Assembly: GCA_025094145.1 (NCBI GenBank)
Contig: JALLLS010000143.1
Location: forward strand, 1-44,466
Length of the DNA stretch: 44,466 nucleotides
Origin: Spinellus fusiger
Taxonomy: Eukaryota; Mucoromycota; Mucoromycetes; Mucorales; Phycomycetaceae
Direction: 5' to 3'
A model generated the notes under the pieces. That model had not been told where the DNA came from. It was given only the letters and a program-made list of their open reading frames with translations, and did no database searches. A program made the position numbers and the translations under genes. The first letter of the stretch is position 1. Each line of letters starts with the position of its first letter. Positions 13,041 through 23,680 of this stretch are shown in pieces.

Positions 13041-16000
13041 GTTATATCAAGAGAATATATAATATCAAGCAACTTATGAGTAAAGTTGATGTATCATTCG
13101 TGCTATAGTCTCCTCTATACTGGGATAGCTTATAAACTTTCATCATTGTCATAATGTACTGTCTGAGAAAATTATCAAACGATTTGCTCGCTTCGGACAC
13201 GGATGTTTACTAAAAAAAAGGCTTATTTGTGATTAAAGATAGACAATACTTGCTAAGCTATTCATTGTGACGTGCAAGTGGGTAGGGCAACCATAAAAAA
13301 GAAAATCTTTCACATAAAAGGAAAAACAATCCCTAAAGATAGATCTCCTTGGGAAGTTTTATAATCTTTAAATGGGTGTTGCTCAGTCAGAACATCTGGA
13401 CGAATTTTGTTCCTTTGTTCTTTTCAAAATAAACTAGTAACCACTTGGCCCACTGCGGGCCATGACTGCTAGCTTTTTGGGCTCATAACTAAAGCCAATG
13501 CTTATCAAAATAGTGTGCTTTACAGTGTTGATATCTATTTCTGGGATCCAGATTTCGAAGTAGCATTATAGTGTCTGGTGAAAGAATGCGTCCGACAAAA
13601 GGACGTAACTGTTTTTTTTTTTACGAATGCCTAACTGCTAAGGAGCTCCTTTTTATTATTAAAATATATAAGATATAAGACAAAAAGAAGAGTAGATCAG
13701 GATACTATTTTTACATAATATATTGAAAAATAGTTAGTCAGCCACGCCCATCATCTTATTTACCATGACTCGAGTGTGTTTAATAAACAGAATAAGCTAT
13801 GTATTGCCAGATAGTGCCAAGGGTAGATGGTGGGATCTATTTTAATGCATTGATTTTTCCAACAAGACAGTGACCCACTTATAATAATGAAGAATCTTTG
13901 AGAATGATACTAGCTACTTTATAATTCTATATTTCATCTTGGATGGTATCAACACCTCTTTTATTATTTATTCCATAATATGTCATGTTTTATTTTAATA
14001 CTGTTAGCTAATATCTACATAATAATCTCATTCTTTCAATGATTAAAAAGAGACCGAAAGAAAGGAATACAACACTGACTATGATGATGACTTTTCTATT
14101 AATATTAGTTATGTATTTAATTTGTCACTTGAGCCAGAACTAAGTCAATAGCACAGTGCTTGTTTATCTTATCGTATTTTTCAAATGTCACCTTTTGTTA
14201 CTAGCAGACATTAGTCTTTGCCTGTATTCTATCCTTAAAAATAGTTGTTCTTTTTCTTCTATTGATTTTCAAGTTTTATTGTGAGTGATTAAAATAAGCA
14301 AATAAAATTCTAGGTTTGTTCTGTTCAAGGAAAAGACTGTAAACATTAATCAATTCAAATACTATGAGTATTAGACGGGTAATGGTTTTCACTCATATAC
14401 TATCTTCGTAAATTATCTGTTTATTTTTTGAATACGATTCTATTTAAAGGTGCTAAATGAAGTGACGGCTATGAGCGTATACAGTAAATAAAAGAAATAA
14501 ACAGTCTTTTTTGTGAGTGAATTTCTTTTTCAAAAAGTGAATGAATAACTTCTAGAAATAGTGTACAACACCCTTTTCCTGATGTGTGGCTGGTTCTTTG
14601 CTTTTAAGGATACTTTGGCTTATGTATACTCCATTGACTCTTTCTGGCCAATAGCAGAAGATATACTATAAATCACATGGGCTGTCGTTTTTGGCTTCAA
14701 CCAAATGGAGATCCTGGACAGTTCAAAGAGTCAACAAAGGCTAGTCTTTATTTACTCTTTCGCACTTGTCTTTATATATCATTACTACTGTCTACTGATA
14801 GAATCTATGGGAAACTCCCTGTTACTAAATAACATCCCTTAGTTATACGCCATCGCCAATCTCTTCTTCTACCGTGGGGTCCCTTTTACACACCAGGATA
14901 TTTTCTTGGCCTTTAAGCGATGATATCTCCTTCCTTTTACGTCGAAAAAGTCTCACCTTATATGGAACGATGATTAAGATGAAAGGGTTGCGGATATCCA
15001 AACTATTTTTTTTTGTAGAATACCTCACTATCAAATTGTTCACTACTTCCAAAAATTAATGTCGCGTTTCATAAATATTTATAATACAATATATACGCAG
15101 ATGTGACAAGTGAATGCGACATTACTTTTCGGAAATGGTATATTATAAATAAAATAGTGTTTATGAATAAAATTGTTTATTATAATATTATGGCTACTGC
15201 GAAAGTGCATTCCCTCATAGAAATAGAATCCACAACCTAAAAGCCTTGTATTTTATTCTTAGGAGATAGATAAATCATGATCAGGTGTATACCTTAGACA
15301 CCCTAGACAGTATAGAAGACTACTTGAGACTGACTTGAAAGGAGTCTTTACTTGCCTAATAACAATACAATGAGCTCAAGCTCAGATGAAGACATTGATT
15401 ACCTTTTTATCACTAGAATAGCCTTTGGTAGTGTTCATCACTTCTTTCTATTGTTTCTCTTTGTTAACAATAGCACATTGCCTTGCTCAGTTATGCTTAT
15501 CTTGACGAGTATTTAAATATTAAATTGTATGGGCAGTGTGGGAGATAACAAAAGGATGGGATTATCAAAACAAATAATAGCTTTTCTTTCTTTATTCTGG
15601 TGGGGTATACACTAGTCTCCACTCATAAAATTCATTAGTCAAAATTCACAAGTCAAACAATTCACACTCTATTTGCCTTAGGTCTAAAGTCCAGTATTAG
15701 AAACAATACCTTGTTCCCACTAAGTACTCTTGTTAATACCAGTTACAATGAGATAATTGAGGTGATTATGGATATCGAGTCAATGAATGGCTATAATGCT
15801 CTTAATATAAGTGAGTTTAGTTCTATTTTATGGACAATGACCACTAGAGTTAATTCAGTATGTGTTTTATAATACATCTTTCTTAAGCAGTGTCAATAGT
15901 CATTGCCAAAACAGGCAAGTAGAGTTTGAAATTGATAATTTAGACAGCGAAAAGGCATTTTAAAAAACATTAGCCAATCATAAGAATCTTTCAATTTTGT

Positions 16001-18693
16001 TCTCAAGATATTTCCTTATATATCCCTCAAATCTTTGGGTGTGTAGGTGGTCTGTGTTTCTATGAACGGGGATTATCGATGTTTCTGTTTATGGGAGGTA
16101 ATTATCCGACAGGGCTGAGAAAAAAAAGTATCAACAGAAGGCTAATAACAATAATTATTTTTAATAATGTGCTAACCAGTCTAATCACTTTGATGATAAT
16201 GGCACACTATCATGACAGCTTTGTAGCTATTTTTCCCACTACTGAATTGTATGGGGAGATTAATTTTCATCTTACAATTATGTAACCATTCATTGCAAAG
16301 TCATTTATTTATTTTCTGCTACTCATTCCATGACATTGGGTGTGGTTTATTGTTTAACTTAATACAACAACTATTTTTCTTGATAGCTATCAACTCACCA
16401 TTAACAGTCCTCTTATTTTTCAAGCCCATATACTATCTCAATCTATTGCTCTTCTAATAACAAATCGTAATGGCTTCGGTCCGGATCTTCATTGTTTATA
16501 TTCTCTCGCCCTATTTCACTTTCCTACCATATCATGATTTCTGATTTGATTCTTCTAACGTCAGACCCCCTTTTCTAATTTGCTATTCTTTGAGTTAGTT
16601 TCTTTTGTAGATGAATCTGTATTCAAAGCTTAACACGACCATGGCAAGAGAATGCATTTGAATGGACACTATTTGATTATAAAATCTTTATTCTTTTAAA
16701 TGATCATTCATTTTTCTGATTTGCTCTCTATGAAATAGTATTGAAGTTCAAAGAAAAAACCATTAATGTTGTTCCTAGATGAGAATGAAACCAAAATAGC
16801 ATGCTTAAACCATTGAGCCTTAAGAAAAATGCGCAACGGCATGGTCCTTTATAACACTCTATAGAAAGAATAAACAGAATAAACAGAGAGAAAAAGAAGA
16901 AAAGCACAAAGACATAAATTTCAAATGTTAGGATACAATGCTGATGAAAATATCGGTTCAAAAAACCCGGTGTTTGTTCAACATTTTATTACCAATATAG
17001 AAAATTGTATTTGTTAATAATAATGGTTTCGGCAACACAGACGCGTCGATAAACCTTATCTTTTTTCCACTTAAGATTCTAGGATTTGACAGTATATGGT
17101 GTTATAAATGGTAGATAGAAAACATTATTGGCTTAGTCAACCATGGCCCGATAAAAGTATGAATTTGTATCTTTTCTATTTTGTAACAATCAGAAGAGAC
17201 ATTCTGTTCATTTGTATGCATTTCATACTCTTCTGCAAGAGATATAAAGGCTTTAGTACACTGGTTCAGAATAGAAAAGTGTAACAAGTGGTTGAGCTTG
17301 TACACATGCTTGATGATCTACACATTACTTTAGTAACGACCAATGAATACTTTATGATAGGCACTCAGCTTTAGATTCATTTGTCATGTTAGGTTAGAGC
17401 AGTAGAAATGTAATAATGGCCTATTCTCTCTCTTTAGTCACTGTCTACAACAGAATACTCTATTATATTTTCACTTACTCTTTTTCCTTCTATTATTTAA
17501 TTGGTATGGCATGGCATTTGTATTTACTTTGTGAGTTAAACGGATAGATGAACCCTTTTTTTTAGTTTATACTGAGTTCATTACTTTAACTCTGTTTTCA
17601 TTTTAACATTATGTTCGTATTTCTGGTTCTTTTTAGTGCTTCAATGTTTGTCATCTGGGTGCAAGCTAAAATAGATTTGTAAAGTAAATCAATGGCATGA
17701 TGATTGTAATAGTGATGGAATGAAATCATTCTTTACTTCAAAGTATTGATCTAAAGATAACTAAAATACACCTCTTATTGTACTGTCTAAATAGAAAAAT
17801 AAAAATAAAAAGGTGGTCGTGGGCTAATAGTTAGTCATTGTTTTTAATCTCTATTGTCTCGTTCAATGAAGAGTCCCTAATCAAGTTAAAGGCAAATATG
17901 AAGGGTTGTAGAATCCTACAGTAGGCCTGACTTTTCTCTCTCTTTAATATCCAGATATCATTACTAATTACCTATGATTAGAATGTAGCTGTCATTAGTA
18001 ATATAGTTTTTAAGGTTATATTGATGATGAATAGAAGATAGTCATTGACATGTTTAGCCTTGAATAATTGAAATAATGGTTAGAAGCTACACAGTTCAAT
18101 CCTATTCTTAAGCTAATTTTATTCTTTACAAAGCATTACGCAAGTCATTTAATAAGCATAGATGGTTCTGATAAAATACAATAAATAAATAAGGAATTCA
18201 TTGATACTACACTAGATAAATGTCAACTTTCCTTGCCATGAATAAAATAAAAACAAACCTTCACATCCAGTCATTTACCTGTGACTTATTCATTAAAGCA
18301 CGGTACTTGAGAAATAAAACAGCAACTCTACGTAAGAAATAGTAACAAAAAAGAATACAAGTCATCTTGTCTTGTTCTATTTTTGTGGAAATATTGTATC
18401 TGAGGTACAAGCGTCACTGGATATCTACTTTTTGCCGAGCCTCTTATATGTCGAGTAGCTGCACTAAGCAGTGAAACAAGCAGAGATCTATGATTGAAAA
18501 TGGCTACCGCTTATACAAAGGGCCTACCAAATTTGAGATATGGTATATTCTCTGTATCCACCCATTTGGAGTCAATAGCTACTCTTCCAGTCATTGTCTT
18601 GACTCTTGGCATATTCCTTTTCTCCTTTTTGTTGTATGCTTGGGCTGTTGTCTTCTTTTTCTTTTCAGTGTGAAGACATCTAGAGTGTCTTTT

Positions 18694-18802
18694 ATTTATC
18701 TACGTTTATTTACGTCTATTTACGTCTATTTACGTCTATTTACATCTATTTACATCTATTTACATCTATTTACGTCTATTTACGTCTATTTACGTTTATA
18801 GT
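18694..18802. repeat. Tandem decamer repeat TCTATTTACG
   Basis: About eleven head-to-tail copies of a 10-base unit, TCTATTTACG, with CG/CA variation in the last positions of some units. The central three copies carry CA and the outer ones CG, which suggests local homogenisation or CpG-type C-to-T change. It lies in the gene-poor region about 1.2 kb upstream of the first Nudix gene. Confidence 0.9.
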
Positions 18803-19060
18803 TTTCAACTCCACGCCGTTCAACACCGGCCATTTTTCCAACCACAGCCAACGGCTTGAGTTCCACGCTCCGAATCAGGTTCGATTAGGATGAGTGATAT
18901 TTATTTTCTTCCTACAATTGAAATACGTCAAAAAAACAGAAATAAAACAAAACAAAAACATGGTAAATACGAAGAAGTACAAGGCAAAACAAGACAGAAA
19001 GACCTGTCATGGTGTATATTTTAGCCGAATGTACAATAAAATCCAAGTAAAGGCTCCATT

Positions 19061-19091
19061 AAAAATAAAATAAAATAAAATAAAATAAAAT
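19061..19091. repeat. AAAAT pentanucleotide repeat
   Basis: A short run of AAAAT units visible directly in the sequence, in the intergenic DNA upstream of the first Nudix gene. Confidence 0.85.
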
Positions 19092-20035
19092 CCTTCAATC
19101 GTTAGTGGTTGTTTCTTTTTCTTTTCTTTCTTTTTCAAGAGCGGCTGACGGTGATTGTGTGATATGAATCTTATGCCGATCAATGTTTAGTTGGTCACTC
19201 CATTGGCTCAGACATTACATATATTGACGAATGTTAATATGGAATAGGGAGTAATGATAAAATTGTGGGTAAACGTGTGTATTTGTTTTGCAGCAAAATA
19301 AAAATAAAAAAAAGGCTATTGATTATTTTTTTTAGTAAAAAGGAAAATATATTCAGCCGCCAAAGCATATGCTAATTATTCATTAGCAATTAGTGGACTT
19401 TGTCATTATCAAACAAGAGAAAAGAGAAAGATGAGTTCCTGAGGACTCAACAAGAAGGCTCATCTCTCTCCAGTCAATGCATCAGGAGAAGAGGAAAGGC
19501 AGGCGAGTGGGCTGAGTGTAGAGCCATAGAACACTGTATAGATCAGAATAGCGTACAGAAACCATAATGAAAGCAATGCATAGCAATAAATGAGATCATT
19601 AAAAAATTAATACAAGGTTAATGAGAGGAAAAAGAGGAAAAAAGATATCCTTAGAGAGAGATGCATCGGGATTTGTAAGGCGTTGGGGCATAGTATTACA
19701 GAGATACGATGTCTGGCCCATGTGTCCTTCTTCATTGAGTGTTACTAGAGTGGGGGTGAATGGGGTTGACAAGTAGAAGATCAAACTTTCTCCGGGTTAG
19801 CTCCTCCAAATGCGTGCTTTCTTCTTCTGGTGATGTCCTACTCTAATGCCATTTATTCTACTCTCAATCTTGGTGTGTCCTTGAACGTTGATGTGTATCT
19901 TATTTTTAAAATAATAATACCCTCTATTTCAGTTTGTCTCCGCAAATTGGCTGATATTCTTGGAAGACTATAAAGGCCTCTGATTTCTCTGTCTTTATCC
20001 CATCTTTATCCCATCCTCTTTTTCTTAATTTTACC

Positions 20036-20806
20036 ATGTCTACAGCTGCTATTTCTGCCCCTCTTCCCATGTTCAACCCAAGCAACAGTATGCTGATGTC
20101 AGCTACGACCAAAGATACAATAAATATCATTGTTCCTCTTGAAGAACAAAAAAAGAAAAAGAAGATGATTCGTCAGGTAGGCATTGGCTGTGTAGACCTC
20201 CCCCTTGTACTCTTTGTATTCTATGGATTGGAATCTATTCTCTTGAATGAACTCTGCATTCTATTTCTATATCTGATGTGATATGATTTGACTTTAATTT
20301 TGGAATGTCTGATGTCTAATTCTTATTGTGTATTCTAGGCTGTTGGTGTGATTGTGATTGATCAGAAAACACAAAAGATATTGATGCTTCGCAACCCCAA
20401 GAAAAACAACAGTCTTCGATTACCGCGTGGGGATTGCTTAGCAGAAAATGAAGAGCGCCCTGAAAATGCTGCCATGCGTCTTTTACTGGAAAAGGCGGGT
20501 GTGGACGTGGGCTACATGACATGCCGCATTGGTACCTATACAGAAGCCAACAAAAGAGGAAAGATCATTGCACACCATTGGATGTATGAAGTCCATGACC
20601 CTACCTTGGTGGATTCCTGGCCTGGGTCCGAGAAGGAGCGTGTATGGGTAAGTTGTGGGTTTCTTTATCCACAGTCACTGTTTTCTATTATGGAGAAATG
20701 GCTGATTCATAAATGTGCATAGGTTACTGTGAATGAAGCCCTTGCTGCTTCCCAAGACCGTCGTATTGCTCATCTTGCATTGAACAACTGCTCCCTTCAT
20801 CATTAA
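20036..20806 (+). CDS. Divergent DIPP-type Nudix protein with degenerate Nudix box
   Basis: Three exons, 20036-20176, 20339-20647 and 20723-20806, give 177 residues; both introns are phase 0 with GT-AG ends. After a 47-residue Lys-rich N-terminal part comes AVGVIVIDQKTQKILMLRN, then the box region RLPRGDCLAENEERPENAAM followed by RLLLEKAGV, and a C-terminal VNEALAASQDRR helix. Order and spacing match diphosphoinositol polyphosphate phosphohydrolases, and the second intron follows Trp exactly as in the neighbouring minus-strand Nudix gene, so the two are paralogues. The Nudix consensus REUxEE reads RLLLEK here: two of the acidic metal-binding positions are replaced, the box has two extra residues, and PKGG reads PRGD. 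Hydrolase activity is therefore doubtful. It may be a pseudoenzyme or have a new substrate (inference). A TATAAA-like string lies near 19966. Confidence 0.8.
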
Positions 20807-21138
20807 TATCTTTCCCATCTTCATTCTTCATTCTTCTTCCCTTGTTTTCTCTCTTGCTTCTATCTCTTAGCTACATATTTTATACATAGTCCATTTCTCT
20901 CTTTCTTTCTCTTTCTTTCTCTCATTGGCATTCTATATCCCAGATATCTCTTTTTTAAAAAAACACTCTCTTAAAGACATGGGAGCTCTGGTTTCTCTTT
21001 TGTTGTAGACGAAAGAAGATCGAGTCATATGGCCCAATAGCAAAATAAAAAGTTATTTCGTTCCATATTCCATAGTATATATTCCATAGTATATATTCCA
21101 TAGTATATATTCCTATTGTATATTCCTATTGTAGAGTC
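20807..21138. other. Convergent 3' region between the two Nudix genes
   Basis: The 3' flanks of both Nudix genes meet here. It contains a TTTC-type repeat near 20896-20922, a T6A7 palindrome at 20951-20963, and tandem repeats that run into the end of the minus-strand gene. No other coding sequence is visible. Confidence 0.6.
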
Positions 21139-21156
21139 CTATTGTAGAGTCCTATT
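21062..21156. repeat. Tandem 14-mer and 13-mer repeats reaching into a coding end
   Basis: About three copies of TTCCATAGTATATA grade into TTCCTATTGTATA and then TCCTATTGTAGAG copies. The last copies contain the final codons and stop codon (21139-21141) of the minus-strand Nudix gene, so the C-terminal residues TLQ and the stop lie inside a tandem repeat unit. Confidence 0.85.
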
Positions 21157-21956
21157 TCCATCAACAGGTCGTGCTTTCTTAGTGTGTCCAGCATACAACA
21201 GAGTCCTGGAAAGGGCTTCCTGCATAAAAGGCTTAAAGACCAACGCCTTGATGGCTTCTTCATAGGTAAACTTCGACAGCCATCTTCCTTAGTAGCTGCC
21301 ACTCTGTCCATGTCTATCTGCTTACCCATTGGCGCTGTCTCTCTTTCTTCTCAGGCCATTCCTCTAGCACCTGTTCAACATGGAGTTCATAAATCCAGAA
21401 TCTGGTTTTAGTGATGCCATTTTCTGCAACATCAAAAGTCCCCAGCAACCCAGCCATTGTCCCACGTACACCCGCTATTCATAATGACATGAGTCTCCAT
21501 TTTATAAAGTCACAGTGTTCATGCCTTCTTCATAGGTCTCACGCAGAGCAGCGTCTGTACTTGATTCGTCCTTCTCCCAACCTCCTTTGGGCTACACTGT
21601 CAACTTTTGGTTGTAGCAAGGGAACTTACAATAACCCACACGCCTTTATGCTTGCTACTGGCAATGAGCAAGACACGCCCTGTGTGTGTGTCTATAGGAA
21701 CACAGCCTGCCACCTACACAGGCAAACAGAGAGACCCCAAGGGTTAGTGAGCAATGACAAAAGACTAGACTAGAGTAGACTAGAGTAGAGTAGACTAGAA
21801 GTAGATTAGAGTAGAGTAGAGTAGACTAGACTAGACTAGAGTAGAGTAGAGTAGAGTAGAGTAGACTAGACTAGACTAAACACTGACTTGGCGAACACTG
21901 TTCTCGTCATACAACTGATTCTCTCTTCCCGTGCGTGCTTCTGTAAAGGAGTCCAT
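21139..21956 (-). CDS. Diphosphoinositol polyphosphate phosphohydrolase (DIPP-type Nudix hydrolase)
   Basis: Five exons on the minus strand, 21956-21888, 21713-21630, 21591-21525, 21474-21326 and 21270-21139, give exactly 501 bases (166 residues). The start is MDSFTEARTGREN. The beta strand VAGCVPIDTHTGRVLLIAS precedes KGVWVI and the canonical Nudix box, which begins PKGGWEKDE and ends RETYEEAGV, fitting GX5EX7REUXEEXGU with all metal-binding glutamates present. TRFWIYELHVEQVLEEWPEK and FTYEEAIKAL follow, as in yeast Ddp1/Aps1-like enzymes, which cleave the pyrophosphate groups of PP-InsPs and also diadenosine polyphosphates. Intron 1 (21714-21887) is filled with TAGAG/TAGAC repeats and its donor, GTCAGT, is weak. 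Intron 3 (21475-21524) starts with GC, not GT, and splits the Nudix box between EE and AG. Convergent with its degenerate paralogue at 20036-20806. Confidence 0.85.
21764..21878. repeat. TAGAG/TAGAC pentanucleotide array inside an intron
   Basis: About twenty alternating five-base units of TAGAG and TAGAC type fill most of intron 1 of the minus-strand Nudix gene. The array keeps exon phase unaffected because it is wholly intronic. Confidence 0.9.
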
Positions 21957-21960
21957 GAAA

Positions 21961-22021
21961 ACAAAAACAAAAAGAGAGAAAAACAAAAACAAAAACAAAA
22001 ACAAAAAGAAAACAAAAAGAA
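21961..22021. repeat. AAAAAC-rich repeat
   Basis: Imperfect run of AAAAAC units with some AG interruptions, immediately upstream of the minus-strand Nudix start codon and so within its likely promoter or 5' UTR. Confidence 0.8.
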
Positions 22022-22082
22022 GGGTTAGTTTATTATTCTCAGTCGAATACTATTAAGACTACAAAACAAATGAATTTGGGTG

Positions 22083-22085
22083 GTA

Positions 22086-22134
<49 letters not shown>

Positions 22135-22140
22135 GTGTGT
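22083..22140. repeat. GTGTAT hexanucleotide microsatellite
   Basis: About nine copies of the unit GTGTAT, directly visible. It lies between the 3' end of EMG1 and the start of the DIPP gene, both on the minus strand. Confidence 0.92.
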
Positions 22141-22264
22141 TGTGTCAAGGTGTGTTGTGTATGTGGAGTAGGCAGACAAGTGAGGCAGACAAGTGACAAG
22201 GAAAAAAAAAGAAGCAGATGAGGGAGATTTCCCTCTTTGTTTTCTTGGAGTTGTTTTCTTATGT

Positions 22265-23270
22265 TTACATGACATCCCAAAAGTCCTCCAAAGCACAACA
22301 CACCTTACCACAGGCCACAGAAGCCGATAAGGAGTACTCTGAAATGCCTAGTCAACCCAGTCTCCTGTTATTCATGTGCTTCTTGTAAAAGGCTCTTGTA
22401 GGAGACTCTTGTGGGTGACTTACCAATCTTCCTATCCACATAACTATCAGCAAATGTATCAGGTCCTTTGGCCATGGCACCCACAGCCACAACAATAGGA
22501 GAGGACGGAGGCAGTGTGCCAAAGTATCGGTACAGACGCACTCTGTCTGCATTCCACGACAAGGCTATCCCTCCATTAGAACACGTTTATCTATGTGCTT
22601 ACCAATCTTGGTGGCATTCTCGGGAAGGTACTGTGTCAATGGAGCAGGAATAATCTCCAGTAGTTTCTCAGTGTCTTGAGCCGAGGTAGCAATGAACCCC
22701 CTTTCTAGTAGCTGGACTGATGCGTATGAGTGAGTCAAGAGCGTCCTGTTTGCTATAGATGTATATGTATATTGGTAGTGGCCAACTTACCCATTAATCC
22801 AGAGAAGCGCTTGATAGTTCTGGGAATACGGCATTTTGGGTTGATACGAATGACTATGCCCTGTGCTGTATGGATATACACCTAGTCAGCAGAGGTGAGA
22901 AGACAATGGGAGGATAGTGGAGAACTCTACCTCAAGGTGTCCAGCCTTATTCAGAGGACTGTCAAGCAGTGTCAACAGGCACTACAGTGAATAGAAAGAA
23001 GAACCGAGTCAGCATCTTTCTCTTCCTCTTCCTCTACTGTCTGCTATTTACTTGATGAACAATATCAGGGCGTGCATCTGAAATGTCTCTTCCAAGGCGT
23101 TTGAGGATAGATTGGTGCTCATCGCAGTTGAGCAGTTGCAATTTATTGTCATACCAGTGGGTGGTTAGTTTTGCTGCCTCGAGGGACGCATTCTCAAGCA
23201 CAACAATAAGTTTCTTTGACGGAGGAGCCGGTGACATGTCATAACTCTGTTCTATGAGGGCAAGGTCCAT
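22265..23270 (-). CDS. EMG1: Ribosome biogenesis protein Emg1/Nep1 (18S rRNA pseudouridine N1-methyltransferase)
   Basis: Six exons, 23270-23052, 22981-22931, 22881-22791, 22716-22603, 22546-22424 and 22347-22265, sum to 681 bases (226 residues; yeast Nep1 is about 250). Visible family blocks in order are [107 protein letters not shown] and [20 protein letters not shown]. Emg1 is a SPOUT-class enzyme that methylates a pseudouridine in 18S rRNA and helps assemble the small subunit in the nucleolus. The AVGAMAKG and SLSASVAC segments form the knotted cofactor site. The N-terminus is short and starts at [13 protein letters not shown]. It lies 411 bases downstream of the ferredoxin stop on the same strand. 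All six exons keep frame, so the gene looks intact. Confidence 0.93.
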
Positions 23271-23680
23271 AGCATTTAATGTGGGACTCGTGTGGTGGCT
23301 TGAAGGAGGACGCCCTGACCTGCTGAGGAGGACAGGTTCTACAGCAAGACTGCTTTTTTTTTTAAAAAAAACATTCTGCTTCTCATTAAAAAAAAAAGAT
23401 ACAGCCTATGAAGAGAGAGGCTTCTTTTCTAAAGAATCAATAGGAATGATAATGATAATAACAATTGTTACAATCACAACAATTACAATTACAATTATTA
23501 CAATCACAACAATAATAATAAAGGGCCCAAAGAATAGGGACTTGGCTATCTTATATGCTATCTCTATACAATGATAAACAGATGGACTCTATTGGCTATT
23601 TCTCTTAGTGGTGGGTGGGTTTAGAGCCTAGACAAGAAGTAGGCAAGTGAGTGGATAAGAAGGGAGGATTGTTCCTTGTT
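23271..23680. other. Intergenic region between ferredoxin and EMG1
   Basis: About 410 bases that should hold the ferredoxin 3' end and the EMG1 promoter. Visible are a T10A8 palindrome at 23354-23371, a second A-run, and an imperfect ACAATT/AATAAT-rich low-complexity stretch at about 23440-23522. No coding sequence is apparent. Confidence 0.6.

Larger units (their letters stand above)
10585..20035. other. Long AT-rich gene-poor region
   Basis: About 9.4 kb without a gene I can support. The sequence is strongly AT-rich, has frequent stops in all six frames and many A/T homopolymers. Short open frames occur, for example minus 12364-12080 (94 codons), minus 15052-14843 (69 codons) and minus 17305-17102 (67 codons). 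None shows a recognisable motif and they are most likely relics or chance. A somewhat protein-like stretch on the minus strand at about 12840-13040 is listed separately. A 10-base tandem repeat lies at 18694-18802 and an AAAAT repeat at 19061-19091. No tRNA, rRNA or complete transposon was recognised. Confidence 0.55.

Noticed and set aside
13180..13215. TTTGCTCGCTTCGGACACGG resembles the 5' end of U6 snRNA.
   Set aside because: The match covers only about eleven bases. The ACAGAGA and AGC elements that must follow are absent, so it is chance.
15058..15122. Short inverted repeat AATGTCGC ... GCGACATT, a possible miniature transposon.
   Set aside because: Eight-base arms about 50 bases apart are expected by chance in this much AT-rich DNA, and no target duplication is seen.
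18490..18801. 103-codon plus-strand open frame ending in repeated Tyr-Leu-Arg-Leu-Phe-Thr-Ser-Ile.
   Set aside because: Its second half is only the translated decamer tandem repeat and there is no family motif or splice evidence.
18860..18900. CAGGTTCGATTAGG looks like a tRNA T-loop/B-box.
   Set aside because: No A-box or foldable cloverleaf can be found at the right distance and the motif deviates at its end.
22083..22140. Regular GTGTAT units as a possible CRISPR or telomere-like array.
   Set aside because: There are no spacers between units and the unit does not match a known fungal telomere repeat in context; it is a simple microsatellite.
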